Positions 55,178-63,128 of a stretch of DNA of 64,000 nt are shown here, one piece after another. The stretch is from Caenispirillum bisanense. GTDB lineage: Bacteria > Pseudomonadota > Alphaproteobacteria > Rhodospirillales > Rhodospirillaceae. The stretch's first letter is position 1; each line of letters opens with the position of its first letter. The notes beneath the pieces were generated by a model. It had not been told where the DNA came from, made no database searches, and worked only from the letters and a program-made list of their open reading frames with translations. The stretch spans positions 434,001 to 498,000 of the forward strand of contig NZ_OCNJ01000002.1 of the NCBI RefSeq assembly GCF_900230255.1, written 5' to 3'. The position numbers and the translations under genes are program-made.

Positions 55178-55857
55178 CGTCCTTCCTGGGCCTCCACGCC
55201 GGTCAGCACCAGCTTGGACTTGCCGGTGACCTTGAAGCGCTTGCCCTTGTCCGTCAGTTCGAAGCCTTCGCCGGTGAACCAGCCGAAGGACCCGGCGCCC
55301 TGCACGGGCTCGTCCCCGGTGGCGTCGCCGGCTTCGACGTCGATGGTCGCCGTGGAGGTGTGGAATTCGTTGCCTTCGTCCTGGAAGACGTTGACGTTGC
55401 CGGTCAGCAGCAGCGTCTTGCCCGTCTTGTCGTAGATGCCGGTGTCGCCGTTGAGCATGACCCAGCCGTCTTCCAGCGTCATGTCGGCCTTGGGGTTGTC
55501 GAGCTGCACGCGGTCCTCGGGCAGTTCCACCGCGCGGGCGGCGGTGACGGCGTAGGGCCGGTTCTTCTCGTCGGTGCCGAAGTAGCGGGCGTTGATCATC
55601 TCGATCTGGTCGACGCTGGCGCCCTTGAGGCTCGCGAACTTGACGCGGAATTCCTCTTCCACCGTCTGCAGCTGCGGCCAGATGGCGACCAGCACCACCA
55701 GCAGCACGGCGATGCCCATGAGGCCGACCTTCATCAGCCGCACGAAGCGGCTGTAGCCGCTGCCGTGGCGCTGCCCTCGGCGCGGCCGCGGCGCCCCGTC
55801 CGCCGCCCGCAGCGGACCCGGCCGCACCGGGCCGCCGTGGTCCGCAGCCGCCATCAT
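55174..55857 (-). CDS. lptC: LPS export inner-membrane protein LptC
   Basis: A 227-residue protein: N-terminal TM (about residues 43-62, MKVGLMGIAVLLVVLVAIWP) preceded by a long Arg/Pro-rich cytoplasmic lead, then an LptC/OstA jellyroll with KADMTLEDGWVMLNGDTGIYDKTGKTLLLTGNVNV. It receives LPS from LptBFG. ATGA overlap with kdsD and overlap with lptA show a coupled operon. Confidence 0.9.
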   Translation of the reverse strand: MMAAADHGGPVRPGPLRAADGAPRPRRGQRHGSGYSRFVRLMKVGLMGIAVLLVVLVAIWPQLQTVEEEFRVKFASLKGASVDQIEMINARYFGTDEKNRPYAVTAARAVELPEDRVQLDNPKADMTLEDGWVMLNGDTGIYDKTGKTLLLTGNVNVFQDEGNEFHTSTATIDVEAGDATGDEPVQGAGSFGWFTGEGFELTDKGKRFKVTGKSKLVLTGVEAQEGR

Positions 55858-56840
55858 GCCACCCCCGCCCGCAGGCAGTCGTGGATGTGGACGAGGCCGA
55901 CGGGCTTGCCGTCCTCGACGACGAACAGGCTGGTCACCGCCAGCGTGTTGAGGATGCGCAGGGCCTCCGCCGCCAGGGCGGAGGGGCGGATGCTCTTGGG
56001 CTGGCGCGTCATCACCGACTCCACCGTCTGGCCGAGCAGGTCGTCGCCCATGTGGCGGCGCAGGTCGCCGTCGGTGACGATGCCGATCAGTGCGCCGGCG
56101 CCGTCGACCACGCCGACGCAGCCGAAGGACTTGGCGCTCATCTCGACGATGGCCTCGCTCATGGGCCGGTCGGGGGTGACGAGGGGCAGGCGCTCGCCGG
56201 CGTGCATCAGGTCCTTGACCGTCAGCAGGCGGCGGCCGAGCTGGCCGCCCGGATGGAAGATCTGGAAGTCGGCCGCCGTGAAGCCCTTGCGCTCCAGCAG
56301 GCAGACCGCCAGCGCATCACCCAGCGCCAGCATCATGGTGGTGGAGGTGGTGGGCGCGAGGCCGAGCGGGCAGGCCTCGTTCACCCGCGGCAGCACCAGC
56401 GCCACGTCGGCCTGCTCGGCGAGAGTCGAGCCGGCGCGGCCGGTCATCCCGACCAGCGGGATGCCGAAGCGGCGGGTATAGGCGATGAGGTCGGCCAGCT
56501 CCGGCGTCTCGCCCGAGTTGGACAAGGCGATGACGGCGTCGGCGCGGGTGATCATGCCCATGTCGCCGTGGCTGGCTTCCGCCGGGTGGACGAACTGCGC
56601 CGGGCGGCCGGTGGAGGCGAGCGTCGCGGCGATCTTGCGCGCCACGTGGCCGCTCTTGCCCATGCCGGAAACGATGATGCGGCCCTCGGCGGCGTCGAGC
56701 AGGGGCACGGCGGCGGCGAAGGCGTCGCCGAGCGAGTCGGCCAGCGCCGTCAGACCTTCGGCCTCCAGCGCCAGCACGCGGCGCGCGGACGTGACGTCCG
56801 GGGAGTCGAGGCGGGCGGCGGCGGGTTCGGCGATGGACAC
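55854..56840 (-). CDS. kdsD: Arabinose-5-phosphate isomerase
   Basis: A 328-residue KpsF/GutQ-type enzyme that makes arabinose-5-phosphate for Kdo. SIS domain: IIVSGMGKSGHVARKIAATLASTGRPAQFVHPAEASHGDMG, ALSNSGETPEL. Two CBS domains follow (MSEAIVEMSAKSFGCVGVVD; RILNTLAVTSLFVVED). It is the first gene of the LPS transport unit. The start is taken as GTG 56840 (VSIAEPAAARLD); an open lead upstream is not conserved. Confidence 0.92.
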   Translation of the reverse strand: MSIAEPAAARLDSPDVTSARRVLALEAEGLTALADSLGDAFAAAVPLLDAAEGRIIVSGMGKSGHVARKIAATLASTGRPAQFVHPAEASHGDMGMITRADAVIALSNSGETPELADLIAYTRRFGIPLVGMTGRAGSTLAEQADVALVLPRVNEACPLGLAPTTSTTMMLALGDALAVCLLERKGFTAADFQIFHPGGQLGRRLLTVKDLMHAGERLPLVTPDRPMSEAIVEMSAKSFGCVGVVDGAGALIGIVTDGDLRRHMGDDLLGQTVESVMTRQPKSIRPSALAAEALRILNTLAVTSLFVVEDGKPVGLVHIHDCLRAGVA

Positions 56841-57052
56841 GGTGTGCTCTCTCTTCCTCTGTCGCGCCCGCCAGGAGTCCCGGCGGAACGGCTGCGGCAC
56901 CGGCGGGGCGTCGCCGCCGCGGCGCCGGGCCGTACGCCGGCCACGACGCAGGGGCTGCGCGCCGCCCGGGAAGACCGCGCAACCCTACGCGCGCGGCCCG
57001 GGGGCGTCAATGTCGTGGGGCGGAATAAAGGAACGATGGACGCCCCTGTCAA

Positions 57053-57661
57053 TCAGTGGGCGAAGATGTCCACTTCGTCCCACCCCGCCAGGTCGAGAGC
57101 GGCGCGGGTCGGCAGGAAGGCGAAGCACTGTTCGGCCAGATCGCCGCGGCCTTCGCGGGCGAGCAGGACCTGCAGGGCGGCGCGCAGGCGGTGGAGGTGG
57201 AGCACGTCCTGCGCGGCATAGGCCAGCTGCTGTTCGGTCAGGGTCTCGGCGCCCCAGTCCGACGTCTGCTGTTCCTTGGAGATCTCGACGCCGATCACGT
57301 CGCGGCTCAGGTCCTTCAGGCCGTGGCGGTCGGTGTTGGTGCGCGCGAGCTTCGACGCGATCTTGGTGCACCACACGGGGGCGCACACGACGCCGAGCGA
57401 GCGGCGGATCATGGCGAGGTCGAAGCGGGCGAAGTGGAAGATCTTCAGCACCGCCGGGTCGGCCAGGAGGCGCTTCAGGTTGGGGCAGTCGTAGTCGCGG
57501 GTCAGCTGCACCACGTGCGCCGTCCCGTCGCCGGACGACAGCTGCACCACGCACAGGCGGTCGCGCACGAGCGACAGGCCCATGGTCTCGGTGTCGACGG
57601 CGACGGCGTCGCCGAAGGTCAGGTCGGCCGGGATGTCGCCATGATGCAGGGTGATGGACAT
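57053..57661 (-). CDS. rnd: Ribonuclease D-type 3'-5' exonuclease
   Basis: A 202-residue DEDD-family exonuclease lacking the HRDC domains of full RNase D. ExoI motif AVDTETMGL, ExoII FHFARFDLAMI and ExoIII YAAQDVLHLHRL are intact. It trims tRNA or other RNA 3' ends. It stands between kdsD and tRNA-Leu on the same strand. Start ATG 57661. Confidence 0.9.
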   Translation of the reverse strand: MSITLHHGDIPADLTFGDAVAVDTETMGLSLVRDRLCVVQLSSGDGTAHVVQLTRDYDCPNLKRLLADPAVLKIFHFARFDLAMIRRSLGVVCAPVWCTKIASKLARTNTDRHGLKDLSRDVIGVEISKEQQTSDWGAETLTEQQLAYAAQDVLHLHRLRAALQVLLAREGRGDLAEQCFAFLPTRAALDLAGWDEVDIFAH

Positions 57662-57775
57662 GCGAAAACCGCCTTCCGCCTGAGCGCCGAGGACGCTGGG
57701 CCGGGAAAGCGGCGGGCGCCGTGAGCGCGTCTGTTGAGGGATGCGCTGTAGCGCGAACTCGCGACTATCAGAAGA

Positions 57776-57862
57776 TGGTGCCCAGGAGAAGACTCGAACT
57801 TCCACGACCTTTCGGCCACAGGTACCTGAAACCTGCGCGTCTACCAATTCCGCCACCTGGGC
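57776..57862 (-). tRNA. tRNA-Leu(CAG)
   Basis: On the minus strand acceptor stem GCCCAGG pairs with CCTGGGC, discriminator A, CCA encoded. The anticodon loop TTCAGGT gives anticodon CAG (codon CUG). A long variable arm and TTCGAGT T-loop are present. Length is 87 nt with CCA. Confidence 0.95.
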
Positions 57863-57877
57863 AGGTGGAACGAACGT

Positions 57878-57907
57878 CTTGTACTCTGCGAACCCTTTGA
57901 TCGTCAA
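57878..57907 (-). promoter_or_regulatory. Promoter of tRNA-Leu
   Basis: On the minus strand TTGACG, an 18-bp spacer and TACAAG lie with a predicted start about 8 nt before the tRNA 5' end, ideal for a tRNA gene. Confidence 0.65.
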
Positions 57908-58253
57908 GCGTTTTTTGCCGCTTCGTCCGGTCCGTCGGGCTCGCTGCGTCCGTCGGAGGCCCGGTATGTACTCAGATCCGGAGCGGCCGTCAACACGAAA
58001 ATGCAAAAAATCTTCGCCGGGCCGATTTTCCACCGCTCCACCCGCCCGTCCCGTCCGTAGAAGGAGAAGACCGGGCGCGCGCGGCGCGTCCACGCGGGCG
58101 CGCAAAATGCGGCGGCAAAGACACCGGTCCGGTTGCGTATTCCCGCGCGCTGTGCGACCTTCCGGGCCACTTGGCACCCGCCCGGAGTGGTGGGGGCCGA
58201 TCGGGCGTAGTGCGGCGCGCATCTCCCGGCGCCGGCATATGGAGATCTCAGCG
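57908..58253. other. 346-bp region without a recognisable gene
   Basis: Between the tRNA promoter and the NDUFA9-like gene. A CGTTTTTTGCC tract and several GC-rich dyads are present but no convincing gene. The promoter of the downstream gene should lie here; I could not place it. Confidence 0.45.
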
Positions 58254-59282
58254 ATGACGAAGCCTCGTCTGGTCACGGTGTTCGGCGGCTCCGGCTTCAT
58301 CGGGCGCCATCTGGTCAAGCGCCTGGTGGCGCGGGGCGATCGGGTGCGCGTCGCCGTGCGCGACACCGAGAAGGCCGCGTTCCTGAAGCCCATGGGCGAT
58401 CTCGGCCAGATCAGTTTCGTGCCGGCCTCGGTGCTGGACGACGCCTCGGTGGCGCGCGCCGTCGCCGGTGCCGACGCGGTGGTCAACCTGGTCGGCATCC
58501 TGGCCGAGAGCGGCAAGGCGACCTTCCAGCGCATCCACGTCGAGGGCGCCGAGCGCGTCGCCAAGGCCGCCGCCGCGGCCGGCGTCGGCCGTCTGGTGCA
58601 GATGTCGGCGCTGGGTGCCGACGAAACCAGCGACGCCGTCTACGCCCGCACCAAGGCGCAGGGCGAGGCCGCCGTGCGCGCCGCCTTCCCCGGCGCCACC
58701 GTGTTCCGCCCGAGCGTGGTGTTCGGCCCCGAGGACGGCTTCTTCAACCTGTTCGCCGCCATCGCCCGCTTCTCGCCGGTGCTGCCGTTCTTCACGCAGA
58801 CCGCTCCGGCCCTGAAGCGCGACGCTGCCGGCCGGCCGCAGATCGATCTGGTCGGCGACGGCGGTCCCAAGTTCCAGCCGGTCTACGTCGGCGACGTGGC
58901 GGAAGCTATCCTTCGCAGCCTGGAGCCGGAGGCGCCGACGGGCGTCACCTACGAGCTGGGCGGCGACGAGGTGCTGTCCATGCGCGACGTCATGAAGCTC
59001 GTCGCCCATGAAACGCGCCGCAGCCGCCTGATCGTCCCCCTGCCCATGTGGGTGGCCGACGTGGAGGCGACCTTCCTGCAGATGCTGCCGAAGCCGCTGC
59101 TGACCCGCGACCAGGTGAAGCTGCTGCGCCGCGACAACGTGGTGTCCGGCGCCCTGCCGGGCCTGCGCGACCTGGGCGTGACCCCGACGACGGTGGAGGC
59201 CATCGTGCCGACCTACCTCGTGCGCTTCCGCACCATGCACAAGCAGATCATCCTGCGCGACCCGCACCGCACCGACCGCTGA
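58254..59282 (+). CDS. Complex I NDUFA9-like NAD(P)-binding protein
   Basis: A 342-residue atypical short-chain dehydrogenase of the NDUFA9 type. Rossmann motif VTVFGGSGFIGRHLVKRL, then VNLVGILAESGKATFQRIHVEGAERVA and FRPSVVFGPEDGFFN, lacking a clear YxxxK catalytic pair (YARTKAQGE is the remnant). Homologues associate with NADH dehydrogenase and are common near alphaproteobacterial tRNA-Leu and rnd genes. ATG 58254 follows ggagatctc; an upstream ATG 58239 is also possible. Confidence 0.88.
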   Translation: MTKPRLVTVFGGSGFIGRHLVKRLVARGDRVRVAVRDTEKAAFLKPMGDLGQISFVPASVLDDASVARAVAGADAVVNLVGILAESGKATFQRIHVEGAERVAKAAAAAGVGRLVQMSALGADETSDAVYARTKAQGEAAVRAAFPGATVFRPSVVFGPEDGFFNLFAAIARFSPVLPFFTQTAPALKRDAAGRPQIDLVGDGGPKFQPVYVGDVAEAILRSLEPEAPTGVTYELGGDEVLSMRDVMKLVAHETRRSRLIVPLPMWVADVEATFLQMLPKPLLTRDQVKLLRRDNVVSGALPGLRDLGVTPTTVEAIVPTYLVRFRTMHKQIILRDPHRTDR

Positions 59283-59311
59283 CGCGGCGGCACGACCGGG
59301 CGCAAACGACG

Positions 59312-59340
59312 AAGGGGCGGCCTCGCGGTCGCCCCTTTTT
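59312..59340. terminator. Terminator between NDUFA9-like gene and puuE
   Basis: An 8-bp stem (aaggggcg and complement) with a T-run on the plus side and A-rich start on the other, lying between convergent genes. It may act in both directions. Confidence 0.7.
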
Positions 59341-59343
59341 CCG

Positions 59344-60258
59344 TCAGCCCGCGAAGGGATGCCGCTCGCGCCAGTGGCGGGCGATGTCGATGCGGCGGGT
59401 GACCCACACCTCGTCGTGGGCCGCCACATGGTCGAGGAACCGCCGCAGCCCGGCGATGCGCCCCGGCCGCCCGGCGAGTCGGCAGTGCAGGCCGACCGAC
59501 ATCATCTTCGGCCGGTCCTCGCCTTCGGCATAGAGCGTGTCGAAGGCGTCGCGCAGGTAGGTGTAGAAATCCTCGCCGGTGCCGAGCCCGTGCAGGGTGG
59601 CGAACTTCATGTCGTTGTTGTCGAGGGTATAGGGCACGATCAGCTGCGGCCGTCCCTCCACCACCTCCCAATAGGGCAGGTCGTCGGCGTAGCTGTCGGC
59701 GTCGTAGAGGAAGCCGCCTTCTTCGGCCACCAGCCGGCGGGTATTGGGGCTGACGCGCCCGGTGTACCAGCCGAGCGGACGGGTGCCGGTGACGCGGGTG
59801 TGGATCTCGATGGCGCGGCGCATGTGCTCGCGCTCCACGTCCTCGGGGATCTTCTGGTAGTCGATCCAGCGCCAGCCGTGGCTGGCGATCTCGTGCCCGG
59901 CTTCCAGCATGGCGGCGGCGGCGTCGGGGTGGCGTTCCAGGGCCATGGCGACGGCATAGACGGTGACGGGCATGCGGTAGGCTTCGAACAGCCGCATCAG
60001 CCGCCAGAAGCCGGCGCGGCTGCCGTATTCGTACATGCTCTCGACCTGGATGTTGCGCTCGCCCGCCAGCGGCGCGAGGCCCGGCACCTCCTGCAGGTAG
60101 GCTTCGGCGGCGGCGTCGCCGTGCAGCAGGCAGGCCTCGCCGCCTTCCTCGTAGTTGAGCACGATCTGCAGCGCTACGCGGGCACCATTCGGCCAGTCGG
60201 CGTGCGGCGGCGTGCGGCCGTAGCCGATCAGGTCGCGCGGATAGGGCGTGGTGGTCAT
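59344..60258 (-). CDS. puuE: Allantoinase PuuE type
   Basis: A 304-residue NodB-like deacetylase-fold allantoinase that opens allantoin to allantoate. The core has PRDLIGYGRTPPHADWPNGARVALQIVLNYEEGGE, VESMYEYGSRAGFWRLMRLFE, HEIASHGWRWIDYQ, LGWYTGRVSPNTRRLV and MKFATLHGLGTGEDFYTYLRDAFD. Metal or catalytic residues of the fold are in HGWRW and the nearby DADSY. It is the last gene of the purine operon, overlapping puuD by 4 nt. Confidence 0.94.
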   Translation of the reverse strand: MTTTPYPRDLIGYGRTPPHADWPNGARVALQIVLNYEEGGEACLLHGDAAAEAYLQEVPGLAPLAGERNIQVESMYEYGSRAGFWRLMRLFEAYRMPVTVYAVAMALERHPDAAAAMLEAGHEIASHGWRWIDYQKIPEDVEREHMRRAIEIHTRVTGTRPLGWYTGRVSPNTRRLVAEEGGFLYDADSYADDLPYWEVVEGRPQLIVPYTLDNNDMKFATLHGLGTGEDFYTYLRDAFDTLYAEGEDRPKMMSVGLHCRLAGRPGRIAGLRRFLDHVAAHDEVWVTRRIDIARHWRERHPFAG

Positions 60259-61472
60259 TGCGCGGCGGCTCCTTCCGTGCCGGTGAGCCAGCGGCCGAGC
60301 AAGGCGCGCTCCTCCGGCTGCATGGCGGTGACGTTGCCGAGCGGCATGGCGTCGGAGTGGATGGCCTGCTGCAGAACCGGCCCGGCCCACTGGCGCAGAT
60401 CCGCGGCGGTTTCCAGCACGATGCCCTTGGGCGGCGCGTCGAAGCCTTCGAAGGTGGGCGCGGCGGCGTGGCAGGCGGTACAGCGGGCCTCGACGATGGC
60501 GAGCGCCACCGGCGCAAGCGGATCGGCCTCCGCACTCGTCTCGGCGACGGCGGGCGCCGGGGCGAGGGAGCGGGTGGCGGCCGTCGCCACCATCACCGCC
60601 ACCAGGGCGGCACCGGCGGCGGGCAGCATCCACGGCCGCATGCGCCCGGTGTGGCGCAGCACGAAGGCATGGCGCACCAGCGCACCGACCGCCCCGATCG
60701 CCAGCAGCAGCGCCCAGGAATAGGGGTGGCCGTAAAGCGCCGGGTAGTGGTTGGAGATCATGAGGAACAGCACCGGCAGCGTGAAATAGGTGTTGTGGAC
60801 GCTGCGCTGCTTGCCCTTCAGGCCCCACACGGGGTCCGGCACCTCGCCCTTGCGCATGGCGGCGACCATGCGGCGCTGGTTCGGGATGATGACGAAGAAC
60901 ACGTTGCCGACCATGATGGTGCCGAGCGTCGCGCCGACGTGCAGGAAGGCCGCCCGCCCCGCCAGCACCTGCGTCAGCACCACCGTCAGCACCGTCACCA
61001 GCACCACGACGCCCACCGCCAGCAGCCGGTCGTCGCGGCCGAGCGGGCTGCGGCACATGAGGTCGTAGGCGAGCCAGCCGCCCGCCAGCGACGCCAGCCC
61101 GACGGCCACCCCGCCGCCCCAGCCGAGCGCACTGCCCGGCGGCAGCATGGCGGCGGCGCCGGTCAGGTAGTAGACGACGAACAGCAGCGCCATGCCCGAC
61201 AGCCAGGTGGAATAGGCCTCCCACTTGAACCAGTGCAGGTGCTCCGGCAGGCCGGGCGGCGCCACCTTGTACTTCTTGGCGTGGTAGAAGCCGCCGCCGT
61301 GGACCATCCAGATCTCGCCGTGCAGGCGCTTGCGCTCGGGGTCGTCGGCGGTCGGCTCCAGGCTGTTGTCCTGCCACACGAAGTAGAAGGAACTGCCGAT
61401 CCAGGCGATGCCGACGATCAGGTGTATCCAACGGCCGACCAGGTTCAGCCAGTCCATCAGGGCGAGGTCCAT
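60255..61472 (-). CDS. puuD: Urate hydroxylase PuuD with C-terminal cytochrome c
   Basis: A 405-residue membrane enzyme that oxidises urate to 5-hydroxyisourate. The N-terminal part has eight or so TM helices with MDWLNLVGRWIHLIVGIAWIGSSFYFVWQDNSLEP and HGGGFYHAKKYKVAP; the C-terminal 90 residues are a c-type cytochrome domain (haem motif CTACH; axial Met in DAMPLGN). It passes electrons to the respiratory chain, so it needs no free O2 cofactor. It follows the uraD/uraH fusion by 7 bp. Confidence 0.94.
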   Translation of the reverse strand: MDLALMDWLNLVGRWIHLIVGIAWIGSSFYFVWQDNSLEPTADDPERKRLHGEIWMVHGGGFYHAKKYKVAPPGLPEHLHWFKWEAYSTWLSGMALLFVVYYLTGAAAMLPPGSALGWGGGVAVGLASLAGGWLAYDLMCRSPLGRDDRLLAVGVVVLVTVLTVVLTQVLAGRAAFLHVGATLGTIMVGNVFFVIIPNQRRMVAAMRKGEVPDPVWGLKGKQRSVHNTYFTLPVLFLMISNHYPALYGHPYSWALLLAIGAVGALVRHAFVLRHTGRMRPWMLPAAGAALVAVMVATAATRSLAPAPAVAETSAEADPLAPVALAIVEARCTACHAAAPTFEGFDAPPKGIVLETAADLRQWAGPVLQQAIHSDAMPLGNVTAMQPEERALLGRWLTGTEGAAAQ

Positions 61473-61479
61473 GGGCGCC

Positions 61480-62352
61480 TCAGCTGCCGCGGTAGGTGGA
61501 GAACGACCACGGCGACAGCAGCAGCGGCACGTGGTAGTGGGCTTCCGGGTTGGAGATGCCGAAACGCAGCGGCACCCGGTCGAGGAAGGGCGGCGCCGCG
61601 GTCGGGCGCGAGGCGCGGGCGAAGTAGACGCCGCACTCGAACACCCATTCGTAGGTGCCCGCCGTCATCGCCTCGCCCGCCAGCGCCGGGGCGTCGAGGC
61701 GGCCGTCGTCGTTGGTGACGAAGGAACCGACCCGTTCGCGCGCCTCGCCGTCGAGCCGCCACAGGGTCACCGGCAGCCCGCCGGCCGGGCAGCCGGCGGC
61801 GGTGTCGAGCACGTGGGTGGTCAGCTTGCCGGTCGCCGCGGGCTGCACCAGGCCGAGCAGGCGCATCCAGGCGATCTTGCTCACTTCGCCCAGCGCCCGC
61901 AGCAGCTCGTCGTGGCGGTCGTTGCCGAGGCGACCCTCGAAGCCGGCGAGGATGCGCGCCTTGTCGGCGCCGCGCACGGCCATGATGAAGGGGAAGCCGA
62001 AGCGCATGGAATAGGCGGTGTTCAGCTCGGTGAAGCGCTCCATTTCCTCGGCGGTCAGGCTGTCGAGCCCGGCCGAGGCCTGCTCGCCGGTGGAGGCCGC
62101 CGTCAGCTCGCCGGCCAGCGCCGCCCGCCCGGCGAGGTCGGGGTGGGCGCGCAGGAGGGCCAGTTGCTCGTCTTCCTCGGCCGCTTCCACGGCGCCCATC
62201 ATCATGTCGTGCATCTCGGTGACGCTGGCGAAGGGGCGGGCGCGGGCGACCCGCTCCGCCACCCAGCGCGAATGCTCGAAGACGCCGCCGAAGGTGGCGA
62301 CGAAGTCCTCTTCCGCCATGTCGGCGACGGCGTCGAGGGTCAGCTTTTCCAT
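61480..62352 (-). CDS. uraD-uraH: Fused OHCU decarboxylase and 5-hydroxyisourate hydrolase
   Basis: A 290-residue fusion doing the two steps after urate hydroxylase. Residues about 1-165 are OHCU decarboxylase (MEKLTLDAVADMAEEDFVATFGG; RAHPDLAG; FGFPFIMAVRG), and about 175-290 are HIU hydrolase (GKLTTHVLDTAAGCPAGGLPV; HYHVPLLLSPWSFSTYRGS with the family YRGS end). Fusion ensures unstable HIU is passed on quickly; the order of the steps in the protein is reversed compared to the pathway. Overlaps xdhC by 1 nt. Confidence 0.94.
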   Translation of the reverse strand: MEKLTLDAVADMAEEDFVATFGGVFEHSRWVAERVARARPFASVTEMHDMMMGAVEAAEEDEQLALLRAHPDLAGRAALAGELTAASTGEQASAGLDSLTAEEMERFTELNTAYSMRFGFPFIMAVRGADKARILAGFEGRLGNDRHDELLRALGEVSKIAWMRLLGLVQPAATGKLTTHVLDTAAGCPAGGLPVTLWRLDGEARERVGSFVTNDDGRLDAPALAGEAMTAGTYEWVFECGVYFARASRPTAAPPFLDRVPLRFGISNPEAHYHVPLLLSPWSFSTYRGS

Positions 62353-63128
62353 CAGGAACTCTCTCCGGTTCGCAGGATTTCCGCCGCCACGGCGACGGCG
62401 ATTTCGGCCGGGCGCTTGCCGCCGACGCCGGGCAGGCCGATGGGGCAGGCGACCGCCGCTACCTTGGCCTCGGGTAGGCAGGCGTCGAGCAGGCGCTTGC
62501 GGAAGCGCGCCCATTTGGTCTTGGACCCGATGAGCCCGACCGGTCCCAGGTCGTCGCGGCGCAGCAGGGCCGCCAGCACCTCGAAGTCGCGGTCGTGGCT
62601 GTGGGTCATCACGTAGGCCCGCGCCCCGGCCGGCAGGGCGGCCGCTTCCGCCGCCGGATCGTCGGTGCGGCGGACGTCGGCGCGGGTGGCGGCGGGGAAG
62701 GCGTCGGGGCGCTCGTCGATCCACAGCACGCGCACCGCCGTGCCCTCCAGCACCCGCACCAGCGCCGTCGCCACATGGCCGGCGCCGAACAGGGCGACGG
62801 TGACGGCAGGCGCGGCGAAGGGCTCGAACAGCAGGGTGGCGCCGCCGCCGCAGCACTGGTTGCGGTCGGCGCCGAGCATCACCTTTTCCATCACCGGCGC
62901 CGTCGCGGCCTCGGCAATCAGGCGGCGGGCGGTGGCGAGCGCCTCGTTCTCCAGTTCGCCGCCGCCGATGGAGCCGGCGAAGGCGTCGGCCGTCACCACC
63001 ATCTTGGCGCCGGCCTCGCGCGGGGTGGAGCCGACGGCCTCGACGACGGTGACCAGCACGTGCGGCTCGGCCAGCGCATCCAGGTGCGCCAGGGCCTGCC
63101 GCCAGTCCCTATCCTGCCAGCCGGTCAT
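62352..63128 (-). CDS. xdhC: Xanthine dehydrogenase accessory protein XdhC
   Basis: A 258-residue chaperone that inserts sulfurated molybdenum cofactor into XdhB. XdhC/CoxI N-domain: VTVVEAVGSTPREAGAKMVVT, GSIGGGELE and QCCGGGATLLFE; the C-terminal Rossmann-like domain has ALFGAGHVATALVRVL and VGLIGSKTKWARFRKRL. Overlaps xdhB by 4 nt and uraD-uraH by 1 nt. Confidence 0.94.
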   Translation of the reverse strand: MTGWQDRDWRQALAHLDALAEPHVLVTVVEAVGSTPREAGAKMVVTADAFAGSIGGGELENEALATARRLIAEAATAPVMEKVMLGADRNQCCGGGATLLFEPFAAPAVTVALFGAGHVATALVRVLEGTAVRVLWIDERPDAFPAATRADVRRTDDPAAEAAALPAGARAYVMTHSHDRDFEVLAALLRRDDLGPVGLIGSKTKWARFRKRLLDACLPEAKVAAVACPIGLPGVGGKRPAEIAVAVAAEILRTGESS